Assembly (NCBI GenBank): GCA_033980235.1
Contig: CM067065.1
Span: 2,299,847 to 2,363,846, forward strand
Reading direction: 5' to 3'
DNA: 64,000 nucleotides
Source: Diadema setosum
Lineage: Eukaryota > Echinodermata > Echinoidea > Diadematoida > Diadematidae
Below, piece by piece: positions 1 through 11,554 of the stretch. Position 1 is the first letter of the stretch. Each line of letters starts with the position of its first letter. Position numbers and translations under genes: made by a program. Below the pieces are notes generated by a model. That model saw nothing but the letters and a program-made list of their open reading frames with translations, was not told the DNA's origin and searched no databases.

Positions 1-509
1 TTCTACTTTTTATAGGCTGCGTCTTCGCGTAATCTAAAGCTACTTTGCAACACGACGCAGGGAGAGAGGAGGACGGCCAACGCAATCGTCGTCTAAGCGT
101 CCACGTCGCAAATCTAAAGCTCCCTCATAAGGAAAATACATGTACGTCACCATTTAATATGTACGACTACGTAGGAAGAGAAAACTGACAAATCTCGGAT
201 GAATTTTACAACATATACTTCACAAACCCTGAAATCAGTTCGCGATTGATCTTCACTTAGTTGCCCACCCCCATCCCCGAACTTAAACAAATGCACATAA
301 GATAGTACGTAAGTTACAAGTACGCAAGTTACATTTCCAAATCTATTACGCGAAAGATCATGTTGAAAATCATAGAAAGAAAATACAAAGTCCTTGGAAA
401 AAGGCTACTTATCTGTCACAACAGGTTTTCCAGAGACTCGCTATGCGGGGTCATGCAGAGGCATTAGAGTGTTGTTGTTTTTTTTTTTTCCACGAACTTA
501 CTGAAAATA
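1..509. other. left-edge intergenic DNA, no gene seen
   Basis: AT-rich unique-looking sequence with short T runs. I see no reading frame with coding character, no convincing splice-site pair and no structured RNA. Confidence 0.5.
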
Positions 510-635
510 CAGTCAATCTCGCCTAAGTCGAAAATATGGCTAAGTCGAAGTAAAATTCAACCCTGAAATTCGCGTAAGTCGAAGGCCTTTTTTTTTATCC
601 GGGACCTTTGGAGTCGACTTGGGCGAGATTGACCC
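510..635. mobile_element. 126-bp TA-flanked miniature element (pogo/Tigger-like)
   Basis: The ends are inverted repeats: CAGTCAATCTCGCCTAAGTC on the left and the near-complement of it on the right (GACTTGGGCGAGATTGACCC). Both sides are flanked by TA, the expected target duplication of Tc1/mariner/pogo-class elements. There is no coding capacity. It resembles in style, but not in sequence, the TA-flanked elements at 1481-3620 and 3742-3941. Confidence 0.7.
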
Positions 636-1480
636 TAATAACATTGAATGACTAATCAAGGCCATATTCTGAACGGAAAAGACAACTACAAACACAAATC
701 ACACATCACACGAAAAACTTTTAGGAAATTCTGAAGCGATAATCTCTTAAATACCTGGGTTGACGTTTCATCCAAATAAATTTTCTTTTATCTCCGTCTC
801 TCTTATAAGTAGAGGTATCTATAGCATATCGGAGCTTTCTCTTTGCACTTTTGCGCTGTACTTTTTTGTCCCTTTGACCTACAAACTACAAACTACTTCC
901 TATATAGGATTAATTCATGGCTAACTCATTCATTGTTAAAACGGCTTATTTATATGACTTGGAGGAAAAAAAATCGAAGTATCTTATGACGTTTCATCCA
1001 AAGCGTCATACGGCATCTATCTCCTCAACTTATGCGAGGTTTACTGTACTTCATTTCCGGAGCATATGCCCTCTTCTACTGCACAGCTCTGTCGGATAAG
1101 GAATCGACAAAACCATGCACGAATAGGGCAAAAAGGACTCGGCGAATAACGACCTGCTTGCACACACAATAAGATATTTAAGTAGATAACTGCGTAATGT
1201 CTTTGGATTACATTTCTTCATTGGCAACGAAGCTAACACAGTGAAGGCATTCCGCATCAAGTATGAAAAGTACTGGAACCTTTTACAATGAATAATGGAA
1301 AGAAACAAACATTCCCCTAGTCACGCCATTACCCAATGAAAGGGCGGGAGTTCCGATTAACACTCGGAGCGGAGTTTTGCATCTTTGCGCATTCAAACGT
1401 TTGCATGAAAGAAGTAATGTTTCCCTACTCCAACGTAACGCAAAACGCGCTACAAAAGTAGGCCTATAGCTTTCCCGATA
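636..1480. other. intergenic DNA, no gene seen
   Basis: Short open frames here (for example 917-1099 on plus and 1051-1308 on minus) lack similarity to anything I recognise and have no codon bias. I see nothing else. Confidence 0.4.
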
Positions 1481-3620
1481 CAGTGAAACCCCGTTATAAC
1501 GAGTTCGGTTATAACGAGGAACCGCTTATAACGAGGTGATCGCGTCGGTCCCGTTTTCCTTTGCGTGTAAACCTATGGCAGAACGAACCGGTTATAACGA
1601 GTTCGGTTATAACGAGATTCCGGTTATAACGAGGACTTTTCGGCGCATCATGATAAAGAAAAACATAAGAAATTTGATCGGATATAACGAGGTACCATTT
1701 CTTGACTTGCCGCTTTTCAAACACGAGACAAATGAAACATTGGAAATCGAATTCACGCTATCCATGTCTTTTTCACGTTTTGCAGAGAACGGTTCCTTCC
1801 ATCTTTTCTTCTAACCACGCAAAAAAACAACACATTAATGCCATTCGATGTTCCTACTAAATTATTAATAATCACTCGATTTTCTTTTTCGCGAGATCAC
1901 ACGCGTGCGTAATGTTATAGGTCAGACCACAGCGCAACAAGGGAAAAAAGATAACGCTCTCAAAAACTCTTCATGTAGCGACACTCGTGGCAAATATGGA
2001 AATTGGAATGCGTGTTCAACTCAACATTATATCCTTTCCATTTGTAGTCCCGACTTCAGTTCTTTTGCTGGTTAGCAAATACGAGTGTATGATTATAGCC
2101 GAAATAATTAATGAAATCGCGATCTCACCTGGTGACAGTAGCGTAAAAATAGTTGAATAACGCAATCCTGTCGCAATTTTTTTAAGAACGGATGGATACA
2201 ATGCGAGGGGATTTTCGGCAGATGATAAAGAACGCATCTTTAATCCTTTCGGGCGCAACGATAATACATTGTATGAGATTACAGCCGAAATGATTCATGA
2301 AATCATCGCATTCCCGCTGGGCACCAACAGCGTAAAATAACCTCGCAAGTTACGGTAAACGACGCACGAATGTTACTCTGAAATCATCGCGATCTCGCCG
2401 GATGACAGAAGCGTAAAAATATAGTTGAATAAAGTATGTTTAGCTACTTAATCGGTGTTCAGAAGAAGAAACAAACGTATTTAACAATTTGAATAGATCT
2501 GGGTTTGTTCATTATCACAATTTTAACAACGCATTTCCCAATTAAGATTAAACAATCTTTCTTTCAAAATGGTCTACGAGTAACAGATTTGCGTAAAAAG
2601 GATCACAACTTTCTAAATTCTATCCTGTCGCTTATTTTTCAAGCACGGATGTACAAAACGCGAAGAGATTTTCGGAAGAAAATAAACAACGCATCTTTAA
2701 TCCCTTCGGATGCAACGAACATACATTATATAAGATTACAGCCGAAATGATTCATGAAATCATCGCATTCCCGCTGGGCACCAACAGCGTAAAAATACCC
2801 CGCAAGTTACGCTAAACGACGCACGAATGTTACTCTGAAATCATCGCGATCTCGCCGGTTGACAGTAGCGTAAAAATAGTTGAATAACGCATGTTAAGCT
2901 ACTTAGTCGTTGTTCAGAAAAAGAAACAAAAGCATTTAACAATTTGAATAAATCTGGGTTTGTTCATTATCACAATCTTAACAACGCATTTCACAATGAA
3001 GATTTTCTTTCTTTCAGAGTGGTCTATGAGGAACAGATCTGCGTAAAAAGGATCACAACCTTCTAAATTCAATCCTGTCGCTTATTTTTCAAGAACGGAT
3101 GTACAAAACGCGAAGAGATTTTCGGAAGAAAAAAAAACACACCGCATTTTAATCCTTTCGGGCGCAACGATCATGCATTGTATAAGATTACAGCCGAAAT
3201 GATTCATGAAATTATCGCATTCCCGCTTGACACCAACAGCGTAAAAATACCTCGCAAGTTACGGTAAACAACGCATTTTATACAATGTGATTTTAATATA
3301 ATATAGGCCTATACTTCTCAAGAACATAACGTGCACTATTATGTGAAGAGATTTTCGGAAGAAAAATAAAGAATTAACCTATTTCAACCCCGACTTTTTC
3401 GCCTAATTCACAAATAATTTCCCTTTATTCTCTCGATAATAATGATCCATAATTGTGTAAGAACAACGCAAAGGATGTTCTTAACTTTCATTGTTGGGTA
3501 TATTATGACGTCGTGCTTATGTTTTTCTTTGTTTTTGATGCGTACGGTTATAACGAGGTACCGGTTATAACGAGGTAATATCGCCGGTCCCACGGACCTC
3601 GTTATAACGGGGTTTCACTG
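1481..3620. mobile_element. 2.14-kb TA-flanked DNA element with perfect terminal inverted repeats
   Basis: The left end (CAGTGAAACCCCGTTATAAC) and right end (GTTATAACGGGGTTTCACTG) are perfect complements, and both are flanked by TA. The motif GGTTATAACGAG recurs inside each terminal region, giving subterminal repeats. The TA duplication and CAGTG terminus are typical of pogo/Tigger-like Tc1-mariner relatives (family knowledge). No transposase frame is present; the interior is filled by diverged tandem units of about 455 bp. It is probably a non-autonomous element that has captured or amplified a satellite unit. Confidence 0.75.
2098..3400. repeat. diverged tandem repeat, about 455-bp unit, about three copies
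   Basis: The segment containing GATTCATGAAATCATCGCAT, followed by an ACCAACAGCGTAAAA motif, appears near 2290, 2747 and 3201, a spacing of about 455 bp. A partial, more diverged copy precedes it near 2098. A second landmark, CATCGCGATCTCGCCGG, recurs at the same spacing. The array lies wholly inside the TA-flanked element at 1481-3620. Small frames in it (2505-2750 plus, 2016-2258 minus) are not conserved between units and are not genes. Confidence 0.75.
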
Positions 3621-3741
3621 TATAGCTTTTTTGAATCCTAAAAGTGACGTCATATCCATCTGCTTAAACCCTCTGGGAAGAATTCTGGGTAAGATGCAAT
3701 ATTGCGATAGCCACATAATAGAATTTTATCATCCATAATTA

Positions 3742-3941
3742 CAGTGCACTCCCGTTATAACGAACACGGTTATAACGAAATTCTGGTAAAAACGAAGTAA
3801 AAATTTCGGCTCCAACATTAACAGCTCTGGGTTTGTTTGTTTTTTTTTTTTATTGTTTATTTTGTTCGGTTATAAGGAAATTTCGATATAATGAAAGAAA
3901 AATGCCGGTCCCGAGCACTTTGTTATAACGGGAGTCCACTG
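3742..3941. mobile_element. 200-bp TA-flanked miniature element
   Basis: The ends CAGTGCACTCCCGTTATAAC and GTTATAACGGGAGTCCACTG are inverted repeats with one mismatch, each bordered by TA. The TTATAACG core links it to the larger element 120 bp to its left, so the two are related members of one TA-inserting family. It has no coding capacity. Confidence 0.75.
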
Positions 3942-6900
3942 TATTCACGGCCTAAGAAAATGGAAAATGAATGAGCTGTAAATTCTAGAATCTCTCAATT
4001 TACACCTGCATATTCCTCTCAACCTTTCACACTTGTAAAATGTAGCCTTGACGTTGACATAACCTCTCAATGCATGATAACAATTTTTATTTTAATTTTT
4101 GCCAAGCATCCAACTTTTTTTCATTTCATTTGCAATAGCGCATCCTTTATGTTACAATACTATTTGGCTCTTTAACCGCCTTTACAAAGCTTTATCATAA
4201 CACTTTAGTGAAAGTAACATTTTATCAAAACTGCTGAAAGACCAAAGCCTTCATAACGCTCGATTGCAACAATGGCTGCATTATTTAATTACAGGTTAAT
4301 GGAAACTAAAAACAACTTAAAATGATCCTAGTCAAATTAAGTATCTCCCAAAGAAACATAATGTTATAGCAGTCTTCACTAACAATCCTTCTGGTAAATA
4401 AGTGTGGTTTGGTTTTGGGGGTTATTCCCTAAGATCCAGCGCTACCTCAGAGGTTCCAATCCAGTGCACTTGATCACCATCATAACCAAAATGATGAACC
4501 TCTGTCAAACAAGTATTTTTTGTGTTTTGTTTTTTTACGAAAACAAAAACAGGGGGTAGATGTAAGTATGCATTGCAAATCGCACAACACAGGCTGGGTC
4601 TATTTGAATGAATTCTAAATCAGAGAGCAAAATACATTCACGAAGTACGTAGTTATTACACCACCTGACATACAATGACATAGGCAGCTACGCCGCCAGC
4701 CCTAACACAATAAAAACAGATCAGACATTTGGAAACAGAACAATATCATGTTCCTTCCAACAGACATATCATACACAAATAAACCAACAAACGCGTGCAA
4801 ACAACAACAAAAATCAATATATATTCTTGTTGCAAAGAATTTGTTTCTTTCTCTCTACTTACAAAATGTGTCATGTCGTGCACAAAAGCCACATGACTGA
4901 TATTCATAACACACGTAGCATGAAGTTGGAAAGACGTCACTTGTTTTTTATATGTCACTTTTTGCTCTAGTAGGGGAACATAATTCTAATCCTTCTACAT
5001 TTTAAGTCAAAACTACACACAGGCAAATTAGAAAAAAAAAACAACACAAAAAGAAAATGATCTCGAACTTTTACTCTTTTCCTTTTTTCTTTGTAAACAC
5101 ACAAGCACATCTTACATTTACGCATTTGTCACTTAACACCAGCAGCAGTTGCCGAGTTGATAATAATCTTTTTTCAGGTACAGGGAGTTTGATGCTTTAA
5201 AAACACAGAACAAGAATTGATAGAGGTTTGAAATCAGCTTGACTCAGGGTTGAATTCATAATAAAGTACATAACATAATTTTTCAGGGCAAAACAATGAA
5301 CCAATGAAGATTTTACATCCAATACATTGTCAGTAGAAAAAAAAAAACCAGATCCACCTGAAACTTACATACAGTACATGAAGGACTCAAGGGAATCTTT
5401 TTCTCTCTTTCGTGTACAATTCTATAAGTATAAACAGCACGAAAGCGCTCTGTTGGGCGAAGTTTTCTGTAAATGTCGAAATCGTTTGCAATTCTTAAAT
5501 GAAAATATGCGCCCAGAATGCTTACACTGACATAATTCATTTCATATAATCAAAGTCAAAGAATTCCATTTTTTTTTTACTCCAAAATATTTTCCACTCT
5601 TGCCCCGAGCACAAAATAATCAGGTCGAGTAGCAACAAGTACGAAACAAAGAGAACAGACTTGGACTTTCAAATGAAGTATATCTTGGGATTTCTTACGA
5701 TAAAAACAAACAAAAAATTTAATAAGTAATAAGAAAGGTAGGGCGCCCTCAGTGACGGCACCTAATTTCTGTTCGTGCATGTAGTCATAGAAAACTCTTC
5801 CTCAATATAAACATTCACTGGAATATTTACATCATCCATTTACATTAGGAAACATACAGTAATATATATTTATTTCCCCCGATATTTGTACATGAAAATA
5901 CACAAAGAAATAAAGACCAGCGGTAAAAAAACAAACAAACAAACAAACAAATAAACAAACCAAAAAGTTTACGACACATTATCTAAGACAAAATTCATAC
6001 TGAAAATTGGAGATCACTGGAAAATCCCCACAAGGAAATACGACTCTGAATAAGGAACAAAACAAAACAAATACAGAAAACTTTTATGCACTCCATATGT
6101 TTGAAAGCAAAGTGATCACATAGAACTGAAGCTTCCTATGTTGGGGGAAAAAATTAAATGTATACCTCAAACTTACTTTGATCGTCATAGTACAGGGCGT
6201 TTACAGACAATCACAATTTTCTTAGTTACAAATCACGACCATCATTATTTCCTGCATAAAGAATGACATTCAATACTTGACCAGCCAGTAGGCTTAATGG
6301 CCTTGTGTTTCTCAACGAAAGATCAATATCGGTCATATAGAGAGCTTTTAGCTCTAAACACCACAGCGCCTTTCTTGGGGATCGCATTATGGCACACTCA
6401 CTGACCTCGTCTCGTATTTATATCTTTAACTGATTAACCCTGTCCTTCAATTTCGTGACCAGCTCTCCTACATAGTGAAGGGCACTTTGACATGGCAGTA
6501 GCATGAGGCTTAACCCTATTCCTCACCAATCAGAATCAAATACCTGATAGGTGTTGACAGTTCCAGCGCTTTCATTGGCCTTTGTACATTACGTTTAAAA
6601 TCCCTGCTTCCTGATTGGCCAATTGCCATTAAGAGTATTTTACTCGCTAAAGAAGTGCCAAAATTTAATTAAACACTTGCAGGGTTTACTTCTTCTTGAA
6701 AATTTGAGCAGTCATGCATCACCGGTAAAAATTTTTCCAGGCAAATGCTGGCATTTGATGCATAAGTAATCAGTGTTATTGTACAAATGACACAAAAATG
6801 GGGGTTTAATTACGCGCCCACTTTATAGAAAGAAGTATTAACCAGTTGCATTTTCATGAATTCGTGGAGCTGGTTGTACCCATTCATTAACAACACTCTG

Positions 6901-8666
6901 CACAAAGTCAAAACAATCTGAAGCTCGGCTGCGCATCGTGGGTACAGACATTCCATAGTTCACTCAAGCATCGATGTACCTTTAATCTTCATACTCAAGC
7001 ACTTGCATTAAATTATTTTTATCTGGTGCATTCATGGTTCAGTCTGCACTGTATGTCAAAACTTCCCACTGCAAAATCAGTTATCTTCCAGAGCAGATGG
7101 AAGCACTACATACTGTGCATTAAGATTCGAACTTGTGGACAATGCAATAAAATGAGCACTTCTTTGGCCATTTTCGACACTTATCCTTAGGCATTCTTTC
7201 TTGGGGCAAAAGAATTACAGGAATTTAGTAATGACACACAAAAACAATTTGACTTGTGAAAGATCAGGAAGAAAAGAAACGGTTGCAATATTTCAAAACA
7301 AAAACCCCTACCAGCACTCTTTTGCTAGGAAGCAGAGACCTCAGTAATCATAATTGTCCAAGATGGCTGCATGCGCGGAGCAGTGATGCTGACGGATTGG
7401 TTCTGCGCATTGGCAGGGCAACATCTTCATCAAAAATTGGTCCTCCCTGACTTAAACAACCTGAGACAGCTTCCACAGAGAGATAGCTGCTACATAGAAC
7501 AATTCGCTGTTTGCGAGTCCATCGCGAGTTGCCTTTGCAAAAGGCCAAAGAGGGGAGGGAAGGGGTGAGGTTATGATAAATTAAGATTCATGAAATATCT
7601 ATTCCCATTCAATCTGTTTCAATGACCTCAATTCTAATAGACTTGTATTGGTCTAATTTTGTGTGCTGTTAACTCGCTGGACAAGCAGGGTAGCACCCCA
7701 GCAGTGTACCCGATCCTCCAATGTCTGTCACGCGCGTTTCCGCACCGTCACCAACTACGTGCATGGCCAGCTTTCTTGCACTATGACGCATCACAACCAA
7801 CGAAAAAAAAAGAAGTGTCGGTACGTTTTTGATCTGCACTGCGATGGCTCATCTTCAAGTTAAAGGGAATAAACTCGTAACGCTGGAATGCTACACACTT
7901 TTCTATAACTTCTCTAAAACTTCTCTATACTTTTTTATAATTCTCTTCAAGTCATAGTAAATATATCCTTCTGTTCTCTCTTTTTACTAGGTACTTGATT
8001 AAGCCTTAAAACCATATCAGGCTTTGTTAAACAACATTCAACAATCGCCCCTCGCTGGGATTCGCAACCCCATCTAGATCTGTTTTTTTTTTCAGAAACG
8101 TGAAAGTATTTTTTCGTCGTTGATGAAGTGTGACATCCAAAACTTTCCGTAAGACAAATTATTTTGGTTTTGCTACTGCAGCATTTACAGATGTCACACA
8201 GTCATAATTCAAGTTTGCCATTTCTCTCTTTGGTAGACATGGGTACAACGATATCGGTCTGGCAGAGAATCTAAAAAGCAGCAGAACTTATTACGTCTAA
8301 ATTTCAGTAGCAGGGGCGAGCGCTTCCTCGTTTTGATAACGTTCCAAGTTAGGCCCGCCCTCAACGAGAATAGTACAGGCTGCTTCTTTACTGCTCTTTA
8401 CTCACTCTCCATAGCGGCAACATGGCCCAATCCGATTTCCACATCAATGACTAATAATGAACTGCCTGCACCAACTTGGGAGTGTTGTAGGGTGGTGTAT
8501 CTGATCAAGCCTCAACAGCAAAAGCGTTCTAGTTACGTGTACCTTCAACCATTTTTGTCTTCTTCTTGTTTGTAACGAGGAAGCATGGATAAGTTTGTTG
8601 CCAGAAATGGGAGGGTCTCATCGTCGGGGGAGCTACCCAACACCTACCTGCCAGGGGAATGCCCGC
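3942..8666. other. region downstream of the RhoGAP gene, possible 3' UTR in part
   Basis: No coding exon was recognised. The stretch is mostly unique and poor in foldback elements compared with the introns, which would suit a long 3' untranslated region of the minus-strand gene ending at 8667 or 11377. On the minus strand a canonical AATAAA lies at 5869-5874. No other canonical signal was noticed between there and the terminal exons. An (AAAC)n-like run sits near 5930-5960. Small frames at 4746-5780 and 7256-7863 are shadows without support. Confidence 0.35.
5869..5874 (-). promoter_or_regulatory. candidate poly(A) signal AATAAA for the RhoGAP gene
   Basis: This canonical hexamer on the minus strand is the first I noticed downstream of the two alternative terminal exons. 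If used, transcripts ending with either exon would share it and have 3' UTRs of about 2.8 or 5.5 kb. This is inference only: AT-rich DNA produces this hexamer often by chance. Confidence 0.25.
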
Positions 8667-8832
8667 CTATGGGGCCAGCGTCTCCGCATTTTCGATCATT
8701 TTGATTAAGATATGGGTGAGAAAGGTCAGCTTGGTGTGTAAGTCTTCCAAGGGCACGGCAAAGATGGTTGGGCACCAACAGATGGCCAGGTTTTTCGCCT
8801 CCATTTTGTTCCTCTCACTGTACTCGGTCACC
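8667..8832 (-). CDS. ARHGAP35: RhoGAP gene, alternative terminal exon L2 (distal RhoGAP segment plus stop)
   Basis: Reading from an acceptor ending ACGTAG at 8833-8834, the exon opens in phase 2, exactly what exon K (20703-20808) supplies. Its product starts VTEYSERNKMEAKNLAICW, continues CPTIF, and ends at TAG (8667-8669) 54 residues later. The N-K-M-E-A-K-N-L-A-I-C-W-x-P block is the conserved Asn-Leu helix of RhoGAP domains. Aligned with exon L (11377-11554), 11 of the first 21 residues are identical and the downstream EDL and I-E-N-A blocks also match, so the two are duplicated exons. L2 lies about 2.5 kb downstream of L. Because both carry stops, they should be mutually exclusive last exons. 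Both are intact, which argues against a dead copy. Expression is unproven, and it could be a recently silenced duplicate. Confidence 0.75.
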
Positions 8833-11376
8833 CTACGTTCGACAATGGAGCGATCCGCAAAATCAATGCAGGGAATGAGGGTGGGAGGGGTGATAACGGA
8901 GAAAGTGGGTGCGAACTACTCTAAAATGGGGGTGATGAATTTGTGAGGGGTGATTTTTCTCTTGAGTTTCCAGCTGTGGCCACTGTGTGATCCAGCACCA
9001 ACTCTATCTACTAAACCCTCTGAACTCTACTACCTGGTGGCGGGTGGAGTGAATGAATCCAAATAAAAATCACATTTGGTAAGAAATGGCTCCAAGCTAT
9101 GATGTGGAAATGGAACGGCTGAAATGGAATCATAAAAGGCGTGTTGCCGGATGGTGGCTGTGAACCCTTTCCTCTACATTGAAACACAGAGTGACAACAC
9201 AAACGTCATTTTTCTACACTTCAAACATGACTACACGCACACACACACACACACTGATAAACAGTCAACCTACTGTCTCATGTAACCAAATCACTTTGCT
9301 CTACACGTTTACCAGTAGTTATCTCTTGTCATTGTGATTGAATGGGATAGGAGTTTTTGATGGTAAAGCTAATGGGGGAAAGCACGAAAATCGACGCAGG
9401 ACATCACCGGATTAGCAGGCGGGTGTAAACACACATACATCATGAATGTTTTGCAGCTAAAATGTTAGGGATTATTTTTGACGTTTCAAACTCTCCAAAT
9501 TAGCATGGCAGGGCCCAGGGTTGTTGTTGTTGTTTTTTTTAACAAACTTCTTTATAGCAAATGGAGGGAAAGAAGCGGGAAAAACACACTGAAAGTTAAG
9601 TGAGCATAAGGGATGATGTACATTTTGTATATGAAGGAACTGACATTAAAATACAATCTACCCTTTAAAACAAAGCCTCATAATTCAGGTCCACAATGTT
9701 CCCCACACCGGCATGTCGTATTCGAGACGACCAGTCGGCAAGGCAAGTGGCAAACGCGCGAGTGCCGTGATGGCACTGCGTTCAGTGCGCGCACGCCTCG
9801 CCATTCACCACAGTCAGAAACATGTTTCCATTGAATATTTCGGAATGAGGCGCGGCCTGGGATAGCAACCTGAGCCACGAGGCCCAGTCGGAGCCTTACA
9901 AACGATCCCGTTGACAGTGATATGAAAGGCAATAGATTTGTGAGGATGTCAAAGGGGGAGCAAACTACACGTGGTGGTAACATGGTGTGCTCATGAATAC
10001 CTACACTGACCTTTATCTGGTCTTTCAACATTGTTTTTCATCACCAGCAAAACACAACCCCTTAAACACCAAAGCTGAACAAAACAAATCAAATCATGTG
10101 TGAAAAAAAAAGAAATCATAGCAACAACATACTAAGGATATACTTTGATATATGACCCCTTCTTAATCTCGGCAGTACTCCACCAAAAAGTGACACAGTT
10201 TACAAATGACAACAAACAGAAATGCAATCTAACTACACTAAGGCTACATAGATTAGTCATAATATGGAATACATGTGTTTAAAAAGTCAGCATGAAATAT
10301 TTTTATCACTGTTCCTTAAAGAAACACCATAATCATTTTTTTTTTTTAAACTCTCTATGTGGAATTGATATAAATCATTCATATTACAGATTACTACAAT
10401 GTACGCTGTACCATAGTGGGCTGTATGGATGGACGTACAGTACGTGCCCTGCTGGTACTAAAACAATGAACGATCTAATGCTGCGTAATCAACAATTGTC
10501 GTGGAAAACTATGCCTGCTGTACATACACTACAATAACCAGCTAATAAGTCAGCAAGAATTCCCCTGCAGGTAATGATAATGGTACAAATAGGTAATATT
10601 CTGGCTTGCATACTCCACCCCCTTCTATGATGGCGTGCGTCGAGCGAGCGGCCCGTCTCTCTGCTCGTAGATGTGCGGTGCACTTCACCTGCACCCATCA
10701 GAGACCGCGAAAATTCAGAGCAAAAGCGGGTGAGATCCATCCCCCATCCCCCCCCCCCCCCCCATAGTGGTGCAGGTGGGTGACGTGATGTCCATACGGT
10801 TGCTCTCGCATGACCAGCGACAGAAGCAACAGGCGTGATTCCTCCCGAGAAAAATAATAAACAAACAAAAACAAAATACCCCTAAAGCTGCGCCTCTCCC
10901 ACCAGACATTAGAAGAGGGGAGATACAAGTTCGGCAGCTCGGTCACCCGACATGGATCACCTTTCATCTGTGAAACAATCCAACTCCCCCGCCTGCGGCA
11001 CTCACATGCAAAAGCTGCCAGTTAAGTACAATTGATTATAACATAGTAAGATGTTGCAGAGTTAACGCCGTCGTCGTGGTGACGGTAGACACCAAACAAC
11101 ACAGTCGGTCACAAGGGTACACCACTCAGCACATCTCGCCCTCGTAAAATGTTCGGAGCAGGTGAGCTTCATCAACTCGTCCTTTGCGAGAGTTTGGCGC
11201 CATAAAACTTCCCGTGCAAGGTACGAGTCTTAATAATGGCTTGTCATTCCCTGTGCGACTCAGGTGTGCCTTTATATAATGTGAGTGCATCTTTTGTGTC
11301 ACCGCTGGAGGCTTGGGGAACAGGGGAGATCGAGGGATGGGTGGTGACGGCCCAGAGGGGGGCATATTTGCCCCCC
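8833..11376. other. spacer between terminal exons L2 and L; 3' UTR of the L form or intron of the L2 form
   Basis: No canonical minus-strand AATAAA was noticed here, so transcripts ending in exon L probably run through this stretch. It contains a (CA)n tract near 9237-9255, a C run at about 10748-10763, and moderately GC-rich patches at 9720-10000 and 10600-11000. Open frames here (such as 9678-10031 minus) show no RhoGAP motif and no clear family. Confidence 0.4.
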
Positions 11377-11554
11377 TCACGTAAAGTTAAAGAGTTGCGG
11401 TGCGTTTTCTACAATTTGCTTGAAGACCACGGCCAGGAGTTGCTCGTTGGCGAGATCCTCAAAGGACGTGCTCTGTGGGTGCAACATGGACGGCCACCAG
11501 CAAATGGAGAGGTTTTCGGCTGTCATGAGGTTCACATCAGAGTGATCTGTTATC
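11377..11554 (-). CDS. ARHGAP35: RhoGAP gene, terminal exon L (distal RhoGAP segment plus stop)
   Basis: The acceptor (TCCGTAG) precedes 11554, and the exon opens in phase 2 to join exon K as MKHMRR-ITDHSDVN. The block LMTAENLSICWWPSMLHP corresponds to the p190 family signature around the conserved Asn of RhoGAP domains, where Trp replaces the more usual Phe after Ile-Cys. It is followed by a helix ending IVENAPQLFNFT and TGA at 11377-11379. In vertebrate p190 proteins a Ser/Pro-rich tail follows this point, whereas here the reading frame stops. A proline-rich frame does continue in the -1 frame (see findings). An alternative version of this exon lies at 8667-8832. The intron upstream is about 9.1 kb. 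Confidence 0.88.

Noticed and set aside
9678..10031. 117-codon minus frame, considered as a third copy of the terminal RhoGAP exon
   Set aside because: A peptide MLPPRVVCSPF is faintly reminiscent, but the Asn-Leu-x-Ile-Cys-Trp core is missing and the acceptor phase does not fit exon K.
10700..10909. Minus-strand NRMDIT-like peptide, considered as a decayed terminal exon
   Set aside because: Only a few residues match, a long C/G homopolymer interrupts it, and there is no proper acceptor.
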